In this document: piece after piece, positions 46,255 to 57,835 of the stretch
Layout of the letters: each line of letters begins with the position of its first letter
Numbering within the stretch: the first letter of the stretch is position 1
Source of the DNA: Pisolithus tinctorius
Lineage: Eukaryota > Basidiomycota > Agaricomycetes > Boletales > Pisolithaceae
Direction of reading: 5' to 3'
NCBI GenBank assembly: GCA_024663395.1
Contig: JANFAH010000011.1
Coordinates: 1,364,001-1,428,000, forward strand
DNA: 64,000 nt
Made by a program: the position numbers and the translations under genes
The notes under the pieces: generated by a model
Database searches by the model: none
What the model was told of the DNA's origin: nothing
The model's input: only the letters and a program-made list of their open reading frames with translations

Positions 46255-47780
46255 GCGGGTCTCGTGCATGTGATCGAAAATGAACCTGCACAACAAACCC
46301 TTGAAGGACCAAACCCCCCCCCCCAAGAACAAACCGTGGTGAATGCCGAGACAGGGGAAGGAGCTGAATGGAAGATGTAATAATGAAAACGGAGGAAATA
46401 CATCGCTAATAAGCGGAGACTCGAACCCCTGAAGGCCCAAAACGGAGGGAACATGTACCACTTGGTAATGGAATATGTGTGCAATGGTGGTAAACAGAGA
46501 GCCTCGGAAGATGAGCTCTGTTCATGTGGGTTTCATGCGTGCGATCAACATCGAAACATCAGTAAATGCCGGAACAGCAAGAGAACAGTAAGGAAGAAGC
46601 AATAACCAAGACAGAAGGAATACATACCACTTAGTAATATGATACGTGTGCGACGACGGTGAACAGAAAGGCTCGGACGATGCCATGACTCTGTTCCTGA
46701 GGGTCTCATAGACACAATCGACGAGAACCTTCGAAGGCTCCAAACCCCCAAGGGCGCCAAGCCCTCAACTCTTGTGGACAACCGCGCCAAACAGTAGGGG
46801 CGAGAACGGATGCAGGTCAGTAACAACACGTACATGATGAAAGGGTCCCGATCTTGAAACCTTTGTATTTGCGATATCTCCACTTACCTGCACCAGGTAG
46901 AAAATCCATTAGTAGTCGTGTTGTTGGTTACACTTGAGCCAAATAAAAAATAAAAAAGCAAAGCTTTATACAAAACAGGTATGTTTACAGGGTCACCGTG
47001 AAAAATACTCCAGTCGAAGTATGCCAACACTCGTCCGCCAGGGATGGATCACTTGGTTCCACGTCCGGATGTCCGTGGACGAGAACAGTGGCAGAGTCAG
47101 GGGTGTCAGCGGACATCAGATGTATTGATATGGGGGGAGTGGGGACCTCCACGCCGATGGGGGAAAAGGGGAGGGAAGGGACCGCAGCGGTGCCCTCCTG
47201 ACAGGATGATGACATTGAGGGAGCCGAACTCGACGGAAATGATGGTGCTATGGGAGATGATTACTGTCAAGGAACAAAAGTCTTGGAAAAGCGCCCACCT
47301 TCACGCTGGGATCTTGAAAGTAAGATGTCAGCAAGGGTGGCAGCATCGACTGCGCTCAATTCGAGATGTGAAACAATAGTGATTAGAGCGCCTGCATAAC
47401 CCTTGAACGTTAGCTATCAGACAGTGGTTAGAAAATCACGCACTTAGGTTGATGGCGCTTATGCTTCGCCCATTATCGGGTGAGGGTGGCTGGCACATAG
47501 TGAGACGAGGAATGGAAGGGAGAGGGAAAGAAACACAGACAATATTGTAAGTCGATAGGCGGATCTCCAACAGAAGGTTCTTCTTCCCCATTTGTTAGCA
47601 GCCATGGAATAACACGTAGGATCCACCTCGGTGAATCCTGCATGCACGGTCTGTAGGAATGTTGTAATTGCACTCTCATTAAACGGATCATTGTACGCCC
47701 CAGGTAAAGAATATAACTAACGGAATAGATGCAAAGGCTAAACACTTACTCGTTCGCGGCTCACCATGACAGAAGTGGAG
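46255..47780. repeat. Diverged tandem units near the T3b end
   Basis: At least two related units of about 175 bp are visible (46440-46520 and 46605-46700: ACCACTTGGTAATGGAATA versus ACCACTTAGTAATATGATA, then GGCTCGGA/GCCTCGGA..CTCTGTTC). The unit next to 46725 leads into a hairpin-chain copy. Between 46860 and 47780 no gene was recognised; short open frames lack family resemblance. Confidence 0.45.
46725..46805 (-). repeat. Hairpin-chain repeat, copy 1 (decayed)
   Basis: On the minus strand: TTGAGGG-CTTGGCG-CCCTTGG, then a stem with loop TTTGGAG (GG..CCTTCGAAGG). Weaker pairing than in copies 3 and 4, but the loops are kept. Confidence 0.5.
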
Positions 47781-47859
47781 ACAACACTAGGAAGGACAGG
47801 AAGACTTAATTAGCATCCCTACACAGGAGTAATCGGGGATCAGGAACTGAGGAAACAAG

Positions 47860-48770
47860 CGAGCCTCAAACTCACCAGCTTGTAAAATGAACGGAATATC
47901 CTCGGGAAACGAAAAGGTAGAGTTTAGGGTATATCCATACCAAGATGACTTTCGAAGGCTCCAAGCCTTTGAGAGCTGCGAAGGGCACCAAGCCCCTGGC
48001 CCTTGGTAGGGGACGCACCAAACGTTCCCCTGGCGTAATAGATGTTGAAGAGAACGTACCGTTGACCATGAAAGTAAGAAAGCGAACAAGATAAACCTGA
48101 TTAGCGTCTCCACACAAAGGCGGTTGGAGATCAGCGAAGGAAGGGAGACGCAAGCCTCGAACTCACCGGCGGGCAAATTGAAAAGACTCTAGTATCGGAA
48201 GGAGAAGATGGAACTGGGGGTAGCCACGGCAAACCATCGGCCTTAATAGATAACGGAGAGAATGCTGCGTTAACCAGGAAAGTAAGAAAGCGAGCAAGAG
48301 AAACCCGATTAGCGTCCCTATACAAAGATGATCAGAGATCAGCGAAGGAAGGGGGAGATGCAAGCCTCGAACTCACCAGCGGGAAAAGTGAACGGAGTCT
48401 TGTCTCAGATGGACAAGGCGGAGCTGGGGGTAGCCACGGAAAACCATCGGCCTTGATAGATAATGGAGAGAATGCTGCCTTAACCAGGAAAGTAAGAAAG
48501 TGAGCAAGAGAAACCCGATTAGCGTCCCTATACAAAGACGATTGGAGATCAGCTAAGGAAGGGAGACGCAAACCTTGAACTCACCAATGGGCAAAGTGAA
48601 TGAAGTCTTGTCTCAGAAGAAGGCGGAGATGGAGGCAGCCAAGGAGAAATGTCGGCCTTAACAGGTGACGGAGAGAATGTAGCGTTGATCAGGAAGTTTG
48701 AGAAAGCGAAGAGAAACTTGATTAACGTCTAGGGGAGACGCAAGCCTCGAACTCACCAGCGGGTAACGTG
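47860..48770 (-). repeat. Tandem exon-intron modules (about 205 bp)
   Basis: Four to five direct repeats, spaced about 205-210 bp in the better copies. On the minus strand each has GTGAGTTCGAGGC (donor-like), about 70 nt ending CTAATCAG, then a 140-nt exon-like part translating as SLARFLTFLVNAAFSPLSIKAD and similar. Copies begin near 47875, 48170, 48380, 48580 and 48765 and degrade towards the right. Confidence 0.6.
47942..48024 (-). repeat. Hairpin-chain repeat, copy 2
   Basis: Minus strand in order: AGGGGA..TCCCCT, GCCAGGGG-CTTGGTG-CCCTTCGC, then CTCTCAAAGG-CTTGGAG-CCTTCGAAAG. It shares the loop sequences of copies 3 and 4; the last two hairpins of the full repeat are absent. Confidence 0.6.
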
Positions 48771-48832
48771 AACAGCTGAGTCTCCTTTGGGAAGTAAAAG
48801 ATGGACTCCAGGGTAGCCAAGGAAAGCTGGCA

Positions 48833-49012
48833 GTCTTCAACGCCCCGAGTTGCGCTATACGAAGTAGCGCCTCCATGAGATGGAGTCTTGTCCGCGCGAC
48901 CGACAGCCAATCCATACCAAGACGACTCTCGAAGGCTCCAAGCCTTCGAGAGCCGTCAAGGGCACCAAGCCCCTGACGCTTGGTAGGGGACACACCAAGC
49001 ATTCCCCTGGCG
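48833..49012 (-). repeat. Hairpin-chain repeat, copy 3 (five hairpins)
   Basis: Minus strand in order: AGGGGA..TCCCCT; GTCAGGGG-CTTGGTG-CCCTTGAC; CTCTCGAAGG-CTTGGAG-CCTTCGAGAG; CTCCAT-CTC-ATGGAG; GCGCTA-CTTCGTA-TAGCGC. The third stem is a perfect 10-bp pairing. The 3' part (CAACTCGGGGCGTTGAAGAC) is shared with copy 4, which lies in opposite orientation 480 bp away. Confidence 0.7.
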
Positions 49013-49099
49013 AAGGATTAACGACGAGAGTGGAGAGTGGAGAGTGGAAAGTGGAGAAGGGAAACAAGTGTGCGAACATGTCAACATTGTGTATGTTTG

Positions 49100-49480
49100 G
49101 TTACTAAGTACACACCTATGACAATTAATTTGTCGGTATTTCCTCTGGGACTGTGGTTTGAATTGAACACAGGGGGCATTACAACACATGTTATATATTA
49201 GGTTAAGGCACCAATTAGCCCGCCCCACATGCGTAACCTGACTGCATACCGGCGGCATCACAACGTTGCCCACAGCACCACCACCACCAAATAGTCTGCG
49301 TGCACCGCCAGCAAATTTCTCGTGCTAAGTCAGCTCTGACTTAATGCGGTAATGATCACGTGCTCACTGCACTTGTCGCACTTCTTTTGCAAGCCCTCCA
49401 AACGATCCACACGTCTTAATCCATGACCGCCTTCATGCTATTGCCTCAGGTGAGCTTCTTCTTTATTCCTCTTTCTTTTT
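49100..49480. other. No gene recognised
   Basis: Between hairpin copies 3 and 4 I see neither convincing coding sequence nor repeats. GTGAG and TAG motifs suggest it may be part of a longer transcript. Confidence 0.4.
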
Positions 49481-49496
49481 ATCAATTCGTGTCGTG

Positions 49497-49676
49497 GAGA
49501 GGAACATTTGGCACGTTCCTCCGCCAGGATTCGAAGGGTTTGGTGCCCTTCAAGCGCTGAGATAGGTTTGGTGCCTATCTCAGTAAACTTGGCATGCTCG
49601 TGGTACCAGTCGTGTGGACGAGACTCCATTTCGTGGAGGCGCTACCTTGCATAGCGCAACTCGGGGCGTTGAAGAC
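49497..49676 (+). repeat. Hairpin-chain repeat, copy 4 (five hairpins)
   Basis: Plus strand: GAGGAAC/GTTCCTC (49499-49521); GAAGGG-TTTGGTG-CCCTTC (49533-49551); CTGAGATAGG-TTTGGTG-CCTATCTCAG (49557-49583, perfect 10-bp stem); CTCCA-TTTCG-TGGAG (49624-49638); GCGCTA-CCTTGCA-TAGCGC (49639-49657). Stems 1-3 differ in sequence from copy 3 but remain paired; loops 2 and 3 keep YTTGGNG. About 350 bp upstream of the gene at 50030. Confidence 0.72.
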
Positions 49677-50029
49677 TGTGTGTCCGGCATCTGTGCATGA
49701 AATCTTCACCGGGTGCAAGGTTCTATATACCGTGTAGGTGCGTGATCCACTTTTTTTTCTCATTTATCTCCCCCTTGACGGTCTCACAGATATCAGCAAC
49801 GCTAGTGTTGTTGGAGGAACGTTGGATGATGTGACTCCATGTCGTGGGCTGGTACTCCGACTCGGTGCCAGGGCGCGCTTCAACAATTCTACTATAGCCG
49901 TATTGCTTTATTTAACTCCTCCCCCCTTCGAATGCCTCTTATCTCCTGGGTACGTTTTTATTGACCCTGTGGTGGAATCCGTACTAAGACGCTACATATT
50001 TCAGTTCTTATTTCATTTATAGGATCGAT

Positions 50030-52332
50030 ATGCCTCAAGAACGTGCTCAACAGGTCATAGCAGCAACCCAACCAGGCGATGGTGCGCTCTATTATTTAAC
50101 CTAATGTGGCTCATAACCAATGCATTCTCTTTCAGGGAATTATGGTGCCTTCAACGCACACGTTCTCGCGAAATATAACGACCACTGGATCACCTCTCCT
50201 AATGCCGACTTCGTTCCCGAACCGTTTCTCTTCGAGGGGAAGACAATCATGCTCTGCCGCGACGGCTGATTCGGCCACATCGACTGTTTTCAGTGGCCTC
50301 AACTATATGCCGAGCGTTATATGTGGGCCGGATGTATCCCTCGACATGCAGTCTATTGGGACGACCCGACGTGGTCTTGGATGTGGTGGAACATCAGGAA
50401 TGTGCCGGAAGACTTCGCCTTGGAGAGAGGATTGGCATTCAGGGTTGGTAGGGTTCATCCGGACAAGTGGAAGCATCTAGAGATCTTGTATAAACGACTA
50501 GAAGAACGGGCGAAGAACTGGCCACCAAAGAAACCTGACGACGAGGGACCTCTCCGGGTGCACATATGGATTAGGCAATGTCGAAGGTCTCTCATGCGTC
50601 TGAAGGTATGATATCTCGTTGTCTGATATTTCAATAGTTGACAATTCCATAGCAACTCCCATTCACCTTCCATGATATGGTGGTCCTAGTCGCACTCTTC
50701 CAACGTCTTTGTCTGGATATTTACGCTATGGTAGACTCCCTTGAGATAAAAATTACCCCCCCTTCTGGCCCATTTTTTAATGCAAAACAGCGTTGGATGG
50801 GTGCATTTACCACGGATCCTGATGTCTGCGAGCGACTTTTTGAAGCATGCATCCCCGTATGGCTAGTCTGGAAGCCGGAGTTAGTGCCAAAGGATATGAA
50901 GATACATTGTGAGGTCGACATTACACGCCCAGAAAGCATTATCACTACCCCAGATGAATTCGAGGTCGGCCAAATGCTCAAGTGGAACGCTAGGTGGTAT
51001 TACCCTGGCGATCCTATGCATGTCCACACCCGCGAAGCTCCAGTAGTGGGTCTTGAGCAATTTGCGGCGCCCTGGCCAGAACCAAGTCCCATGGCGTCGA
51101 CTCCCACAACCTCCGGCTCAATGGCCTTGAATACCGCGAGTTCCAGCACGCCCGGCTCCGCCTTGGGAGTTGTCAGAACGGATAGGGCTAAACATCGCAG
51201 TGGTCCTTGTGGGTGTTTCGTTACTGATCGAGATCTTTATGCTTACAACTATCTGCTCAGATAATTCTGCAGGTTCGAAGAAGGCCAAGACTTCCACCGC
51301 TCCGAACGTCGACTTGCCGCAGGATTTTGATGATCCTGCCTTCCCCGCTCACATTTACTCGTGGCACACTGCGCTTACTGACATCAACAAGGACCCCAAG
51401 AGAATTCATGCCAGTGTGCCCAAAATCACGTATTTTTTCCCTCACCCCACGCTATTTATGAGAGGCAAGTCCTCGGAGCGGAGGCAGAGGTACCTCCGGA
51501 ATTGGTTGGTGGCCTGAGCAGGTTGGATCACACGACTCGCTGCTTCGGATGCGTCCCCCGTCATTCCCCGTTTGTGGCGCAATTATCTTAACACGATTCC
51601 CGACCGCATTTCGATCAGTTTTTCTGGGAACCAAATACATGAAGCTGCTGATATCTTTGGTCCGGAGTTCGTGAAGGTTCAGCATGATGTACCGAGTCAT
51701 GTCCAGTTCCGCAACATTACAATTGGTCTCGCAGACCTTGCTACCATCGACTCGGCAACAAAGGGCAAGATTCTCTGGGACCTGTACGAGCATAATTTCC
51801 GCTTCGAGCTGGTTGCCTTGGACCGTCTGCTGGTGCCCGCCCTCTGGTTGAATGTGGAATCTGAGTGGCTGGACCAAGTCCGTCAGGTAAGTTTTTGCCT
51901 TGCACCTCAAAAGAATCCATTTACTAAATTTTTATGCAGATCTTCCCGGGAGATTCGGAGCTTACCATGTTCACCGAACCCTTCCCGGTTAAGGATCAAG
52001 GTCTGGCCTCACTAGAACCCCAAACGAAGCTGGAATATGTCGAGAGGTTCTGGATGCTGCTCGCTTCGTGGCCAGGGTTTCCGCCGGATTTGGGAACCTC
52101 ACTTCCATCGTCAGCCTCACCGGCGCATGTTTGGGCAGTGGAAAAACGGCTTGCGTTATTTTACGTGCAGTCATTCTTCGATAACTTCGGTCGTTTGCCT
52201 ATCGTCCTCCGTCTTATTCCGAAAAATCCTCGCAGTATTTACGGCTTGGGCGATAACCGCTTAATCCCATCATCATCCGCATTATCATCTGCATCGTCGT
52301 CCACACTTCCCCCCCGTCCCCCACAAGCATAA
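50030..52332 (+). pseudogene. Unrecognised multi-exon Agaricomycete-type protein, two stops
   Basis: Likely start ATG 50030 (MPQERAQQVIAA). Introns with good signals: about 50082-50135, 50606-50652, a probable one near 51210-51270 and 51887-51939. The N-terminal part has Trp-rich motifs IPRHAVYWDDPTWSWMWWNI and LAFRVGRVHPDKWKHLE; the middle is Ser/Pro/Thr-rich; the C-terminal part has DDPAFPAHIYSWHTALTDIN and EYVERFWMLLASWPGFPP. It ends with a Ser-rich tail at TAA 52330-52332. TGA stops at 50267-50269 (CRDG-stop-FGH) and 51515-51517 break it. I do not recognise the family. Codon use is GC-richer than the surrounding elements, so it may be a host gene or a younger insertion. Confidence 0.6.
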
Positions 52333-52582
52333 TTACGTGGCTATGTACTTGTAGTTACCGTAAAATCTGCATCCATTTCACCCCTCGTCTGTGTCATTGT
52401 TCTCGCCTATCGTGTATCAAAAGGTCAGCTTTCATCTATCACTGCCAGCTAACCGGACGTGCTTGTGGTGGCTTGGTGTTGACGACCAGCGGACTAGAAT
52501 TAGGTGTTCTGGTCACAGTCCTCCAACTTGGTGTTGCTGGATTGTCGTCTCTCCCTGGCTAGAGAACTGATCAACATTCCAG

Positions 52583-55500
52583 ATGTCATTTCGTCGCCCA
52601 AGGAAGTTTTTGAATCACCGTTCCTCGATTCCCGTGACCTCCGACTCGCATTCCTCTGGGAGTCATCCTCCTCCTGTACCAGTCTCCGACTTGCATTCCC
52701 CTGGAGGTCAAGCAGTACTTGTTGACCATGACCGGGTTGAGCTGCCGCGCCGCACACCGGGCACAGCCAATTTTTACCTTCCCATTGAACGTCTGGTCAC
52801 TTTGCCTGGGCGTCGCAGTTTCACGCAGCCACCTCAGGGGACTTCAGCCCCCCGCACTGCTTCTGCTACGAACTCCCCTCCCCCCACGGGAGCTTGCCTC
52901 CCATCTGAGGACGAGCTCGCCCCTGCCCATTTGGATTGTCTAACGGAGGGGCTACATGTCAGTCACGATGACTTTTTTGCCCCGCCATCCTCGCCGTCCC
53001 GCAATGCTCACAAGAAAATGAGACAGTGGCAGCAGTGGTCGTCTGAAACCATCCCCTCACTTATCGAGCCCTATCTTGCATATCGACAGCTCTCTAGAAA
53101 CTTCCGGCACCGCGTTGACTATGAGCGCCCAGAGTGTAGTTGCGTCTCTCGACGATTGAAGGTTCTCTGTGTTAGTTTCAATGGTAAGATTTTATTGCAT
53201 GTTTTCCTCTCTACTTAGACATATGGCTTGTGCCAGGTTTGCAAGTGGTTGATCTCGCCATCTGTCCATGTGCGCCGGCAGCACTTCAGCTCCTGCAGAT
53301 GGGGTACTTTCCATCTGTGCCACTGGGGCCAACCCTTGCTGTCAGTTTACAGCTTCTGAGTCTGGTCAGGCAGGTCTTTATGCGCATGCCCCCAAACATT
53401 TCTGCATGGTGTGAGTCCCTTGAAGCACATCTTGCTAGCATGGGCTACAAGGTAGACACAAAGGTTTGTGTCTGAATTCTGTCCTATTGATTATATTATC
53501 TGTATCCACTGTTTTCGTTTATGTTGTGATTATGAGACTACGGTTTTGTGTATGTCTAACCTATTGGGACTTTGTTGTTTGTGTCTAATGAATGATTGCA
53601 CTGTGGTTGTATGAATGTGCACATGTCTGTAGATCTGATCTTTTGTTGTGTTTATCAAGTCAATGCATGCCTTTAACTATTTCCATCCATATCTATTAAT
53701 GATGTTTGCTAATGATACTTACAGGAAGGTATACGTCGAAGGTTTAGTAATGCATACCACTGGTATTGCATCCTGGAAATCTCAGTTGATGAATATGTTC
53801 AACAACACTTGGAAAGTGCTGCAACCCCACCAGCAGACATCCTCCCTGCAGTTCCATCATCCTCTCACCACCCTCCAGATGTCTCAAGCTCAAGGACATG
53901 GCCTTCGGAATACCTATGAAAGCATTGTCCATTATGCTTTGGTAGTTGCAACTGGAAAAATAATAATAGGTATGTTTCTTGGTGCATATACATAATCCTA
54001 TGTTACTAAATAGTCTTGGGTCCTAGCTCCTCTGATCCTGATGCAATTGTTTGCATTGATGCTTGCTTTACCCAGAAACGTAGAAGAAGTCAACAGGATG
54101 ACCCAGTAAACCCTACAGGTTCAGTTTTTCTGTCACAAGAAGACATTGATACTATGGAATGTGAGGTTGAAGGTTTGAGAAGGACAAAGGCATCAATGCA
54201 AAAGAGGAGTGGTCAGTCTTCTAAGAAGAATTGTGGAGATGAGGATAGGTTTGAGCAGGGTATGAGGATACCACCATCAGTCCTCAAGGGTTGTAATGAA
54301 TCCTTCACTGCAGCTGATGAGAGATGTCAGAAAGTGAGCTTAGTCATTTAACCTGTCTGCAATATTCTGATGGTGGTATAGGCAAGTACCCAATTCTTTT
54401 CAGATACTGGAGTTATGGCCCTACTCTGTCATCATGATCATGTTATTCACCTTGCCAACATGACTTCAGCAGGGGAGAAGCAACACTATGCACTTGCCCT
54501 CATCAAATCATTATTCAGTCACCTCCCTGATGATTTTCACATTGGGCTGTTATATGACATAGGCTGTCAGCTTGAACAGAGCTGCAGAAAGTGGGGCTAC
54601 CTTGGGCCATTTCTACCCCAAATTTCTTTTGCTATATCAGTCTTTCATGCCTTTGGTCATCAATGGGCTTGCCAGCTCATCTATCACCCTCGGAAACGAG
54701 AAGGGTTTGGGCTTTCTGATGGAGAGGGTTGTGAGCGATTTTGGAGTTCAATTAAGCCACTAATACCATCTCTGCAAGTTTCTGGGGTATGCAATTAGTT
54801 GTGTCACAAAATGCAGGCTAATATTTTATTCAGTATCATCAACACCTCTTTGTTATTGACTCCCAGGTGCACTATCTTGACATGAAGAGTCTTACTGGTG
54901 TTGGCCAGTGGCTTTTGCGGCGCTGGAACCACTGTCAAGAAAAAAAGACTTCTGCAAAAAAGGGTCTAAGAAAATCTGGAATCAATATTCAGACACTTCA
55001 AGCTGAATGGGAGGCTCAGGTTTCAGTACAAACCAAGCCAGCATCTCGTAAGCCTCCTGTATAAGTGATTCCTCTTGCTGTGAGCTGACAGTAATTTAAG
55101 GGCACTCTGCAAAAGCCACAGAAAATTTTATAATGCAAATGATGGCAACTCAGAAATCACTGGAAACTTATGAAGCTAGACTAGATGAACTGGAGAAGGG
55201 TCTTCTCCGAGGAGGGGCTGATATGACAAATTTAAATATACAGTTAGCAGAGTGTCACAAAAAGATTATACATTTCAAGCAAGCTTCACAAAGACAGAGG
55301 GCAAGCCTTGGAATAGATGGGCTTGCAGAGCTTTCCAGGCTCCAGAATAGTTCCTTTCTTCAGGCTGGTGGTTCTTCCTCTTCTAGATTTATAAGTTGAT
55401 TGAATTCAAAGCATTCAGCTGCATATGCATGCATTGGCAATCAAGAAGTGTATCCGAGACCGTCTGTGTCAACGAAAGTTTGAATTAGAGAGACTAGAAC

Positions 55501-56429
55501 GGTCTTACCAACAGACAGTTAGTGGTAAGTGGTGCTCTCAAGCATTTGCCTCTTGTGGTTGACTGCTTTGAAGAAAAAAAACTTCAAATCCATGTGGAAG
55601 GATCTGTCTGGTGACGAGAACCAGGAATTGTCAAGCTTTCTACCTCCTACAATAATTTGTGTTTGCAGTTGGTAGCTCTCATCCACCAGGGGAAAGCCCC
55701 TCAAGGGGCCATAGCACCTATACTGATCCAAAGGGATGGCTTGTTCAAACTAGATGTGGATGATGATATCTGGCAGGATATTGGTCTTGAGGATGATTCT
55801 GTGGGATTGCCACCAGCTTGGTTAGCTGATGAAAGGGTGCGCTTGGGGATCAGGTCACTCCTTGAGCTGAAGAGGTGTGAGGAGGAGGAAAGGAGGCTCC
55901 TGTATGAAAGAAAAACCTTGATGGAATGGCACTCAGAGGAATGGAGACGGCTGGAGAAATGCAGAGTGGATGCAGGTAAGAGAGCTGTTGTGTCATTGAA
56001 TGTATTAAGATAATTGAATGAAAATCAGGTGCAGATCTTGCATATGAACTGGACCACAGGGCTTCAGCACTAGCAAGTCTGAGTCTCTTGTGGCAGGAAA
56101 AAATGAGGGACTTTCCAGGAGGTGCTGATGAGAGCTGGGAGGCAAGGGTTGAAGAATGGAGGAATATGGATTGTGCACCACTCACCATGGACATGGACAG
56201 AAATGCAGAGGTGGGATGGGAGGACTTGGAATCTGAGAATGATGATGGGGATGATGAAATGCTTGATGATGACTTGCTGTGTGTTGCTGAGGAATTTGCT
56301 CTTGCAGATGAATATCACCAACAGTTCAGTGAGATGTCATTGACAGAGTTCTCATGGGCAGATGACTGGGAATTAGATGTATTGGATATGGATCCCCCAT
56401 CATCTCCAAGTAAAAGACCACGTAGATAG
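52583..56429 (+). pseudogene. KDZ-superfamily transposase
   Basis: About 11 exons from ATG 52583 to TAG 56429. Exon 1 has a CxC1-like region (MRQWQQWSSETIPSLIEPYL, then PECSCVSRRLKVLCVSFN). Exon 2 starts at 53237 (LAICPCAPAALQLLQMGYFP), exon 3 at 53725 with the zinc motif CPLCFG. Exon 4 (54014-54333) carries the first catalytic-type Asp (VCIDACFTQKRR). Exon 5 (54382-54786) has YDIGCQLEQS, FHAFGHQWACQLIYHPRK and GEGCERFWS with the catalytic Glu. Exons 7-10 are helical and include GAIAPILIQRDGLFKLDVDD and DIWQDIGLEDD (55670-55975). The last exon (56029-56429) ends in an acidic tail and PSKRPRR. KDZ proteins move DNA by a cut-and-paste DDE mechanism. A TGA at 53917-53919 (EYL-stop-KHCPLC) replaces the expected Arg. 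Terminal inverted repeats were not identified. Exon limits for exons 8-9 are uncertain. Confidence 0.88.
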
Positions 56430-56509
56430 TGAAGCTAGTCTTGTATGTCTCTGAAAAATTCATTAGATGAGTGCCCATGGCATCTGAAATATTTTAATAT
56501 ACCAGGAGT

Positions 56510-57835
56510 GTGCAGAATTGGGGGGATGGCCCCCAGTAACCTCCAAAGCTATGATGAAACATGCTACTGGCCTCAAGAAAGGGGGTGGGATGTCCCACAG
56601 TAGCCTCTGAAGCTATCATTGGACATCCCACTGGCCACTGGAAGGGGGGGGTGGAACATCCCACAGTAGCTTCCAAAGCTATCATGGGACATCCCATTGA
56701 CCTCTGGAAGGGGGGATGGGATGTCCCACAGTAGCTTACAAAGCTATCATGGGGCATCCCATTGGCCTATGAAAGGGGGGATGGGATGTCCCACAGTAGC
56801 TTCCAAAGCTACCATGGGACATCCCATTGGCCTATGGAAGGGGGGGTGGGATGTCCCACAGTAGCTTCCAAAGCTACCATGGGACATCCCATTGACCTAT
56901 GGAAGGAGGGGTGGGATGTCCCACAGTAGCCTCTGAAGCTATCATGGGACATCCCACAGTAGCTTCCAAAGCTACCATGGGACATCCCATTGGCCTATGG
57001 AAGGGGGATGGGATGTCCCACAGTAGCCTCTGAAGCTATCATGGGACATCCCACTGACCTCTGGAAGGGGGGGGTGGGACATCCCACAGTAGCTTCCAAA
57101 GCTACCATGGGACATCCCATTGGCCTATGGAAGGGGGATGGGATGTCTCACAGTAGCCTCTGAAGCTATCATGGGACATCCCACTGACCTCTGGAAGGGG
57201 GGGTGGGACATCCCACAGTAGCTTCCAAAGCTACCATGGGACATCCCATTGGCCTATGGAAGAGGGATGGGATGTCCCATAGTAGCCTCTGAAGCTATCA
57301 TGGGACATCCCACTGACCTCTGGAAGGGGGGTGGGATGTCCCACAGTAGCTTCCAAAGCTACCATGGGACATCCCAATGGCCTATGGAAGGGGGATGGGA
57401 TGTCCCACCATAGCCTCTGAAGCTATCATGGGACATCCCACTGACCTATGGAAGGGGGATGGGATGTCCCACAGTAGCCTCTGAAGCTATCATGGGACAT
57501 CCCACTAACCTCTGGAAGGGGGGGTGGGACATCCCACAGTAGCTTCCAAAGCTACCATGGGACATCCCATTGGCCTATGGAAGAGGGATGGGATGTCCCA
57601 TAGTAGCCTCTGAAGCTATCATGGGACATCCCACTGACCTCTGGAAGGGGGGTGGGATGTCCCACAGTAGCTTCCAAAGCTACCATGGGACATCCCAATG
57701 GCCTATGGAAGGGGGATGGGATGTCCCACCATAGCCTCTGAAGCTATCATGGGACATCCCACTGGCCTATGGAAGGGGGGGGGTGGGATGTCCCACAGTG
57801 GCCTCCAAAGCTATCAAGGGGCATCCCACTGTCCT
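56510..57835. repeat. Minisatellite of palindromic 64-bp units
   Basis: About 20 units of 64-65 bp with the motifs TGGGACATCCCA and TGGGATGTCCCA, which are reverse complements, and GTAGCTTCCAAAGCTAC, a 7-bp hairpin with CCA loop. In many units these nest to a 45-nt near-perfect hairpin (for example 56782-56826). G-runs (AAGGGGGG) separate the hairpins. It begins about 80 bp after the KDZ gene end. Open frames in it are by-products of the repeat. Confidence 0.88.

Noticed and set aside
46410..46445. tRNA-like T-arm (GGTTCGAGTCTC on the minus strand)
   Set aside because: No matching acceptor, D-arm or anticodon arm could be paired around it; it belongs to the diverged tandem units.
56510..57835. 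CRISPR-like repeat array
   Set aside because: Repeats are contiguous and palindromic without unique spacers, and the context is clearly eukaryotic.
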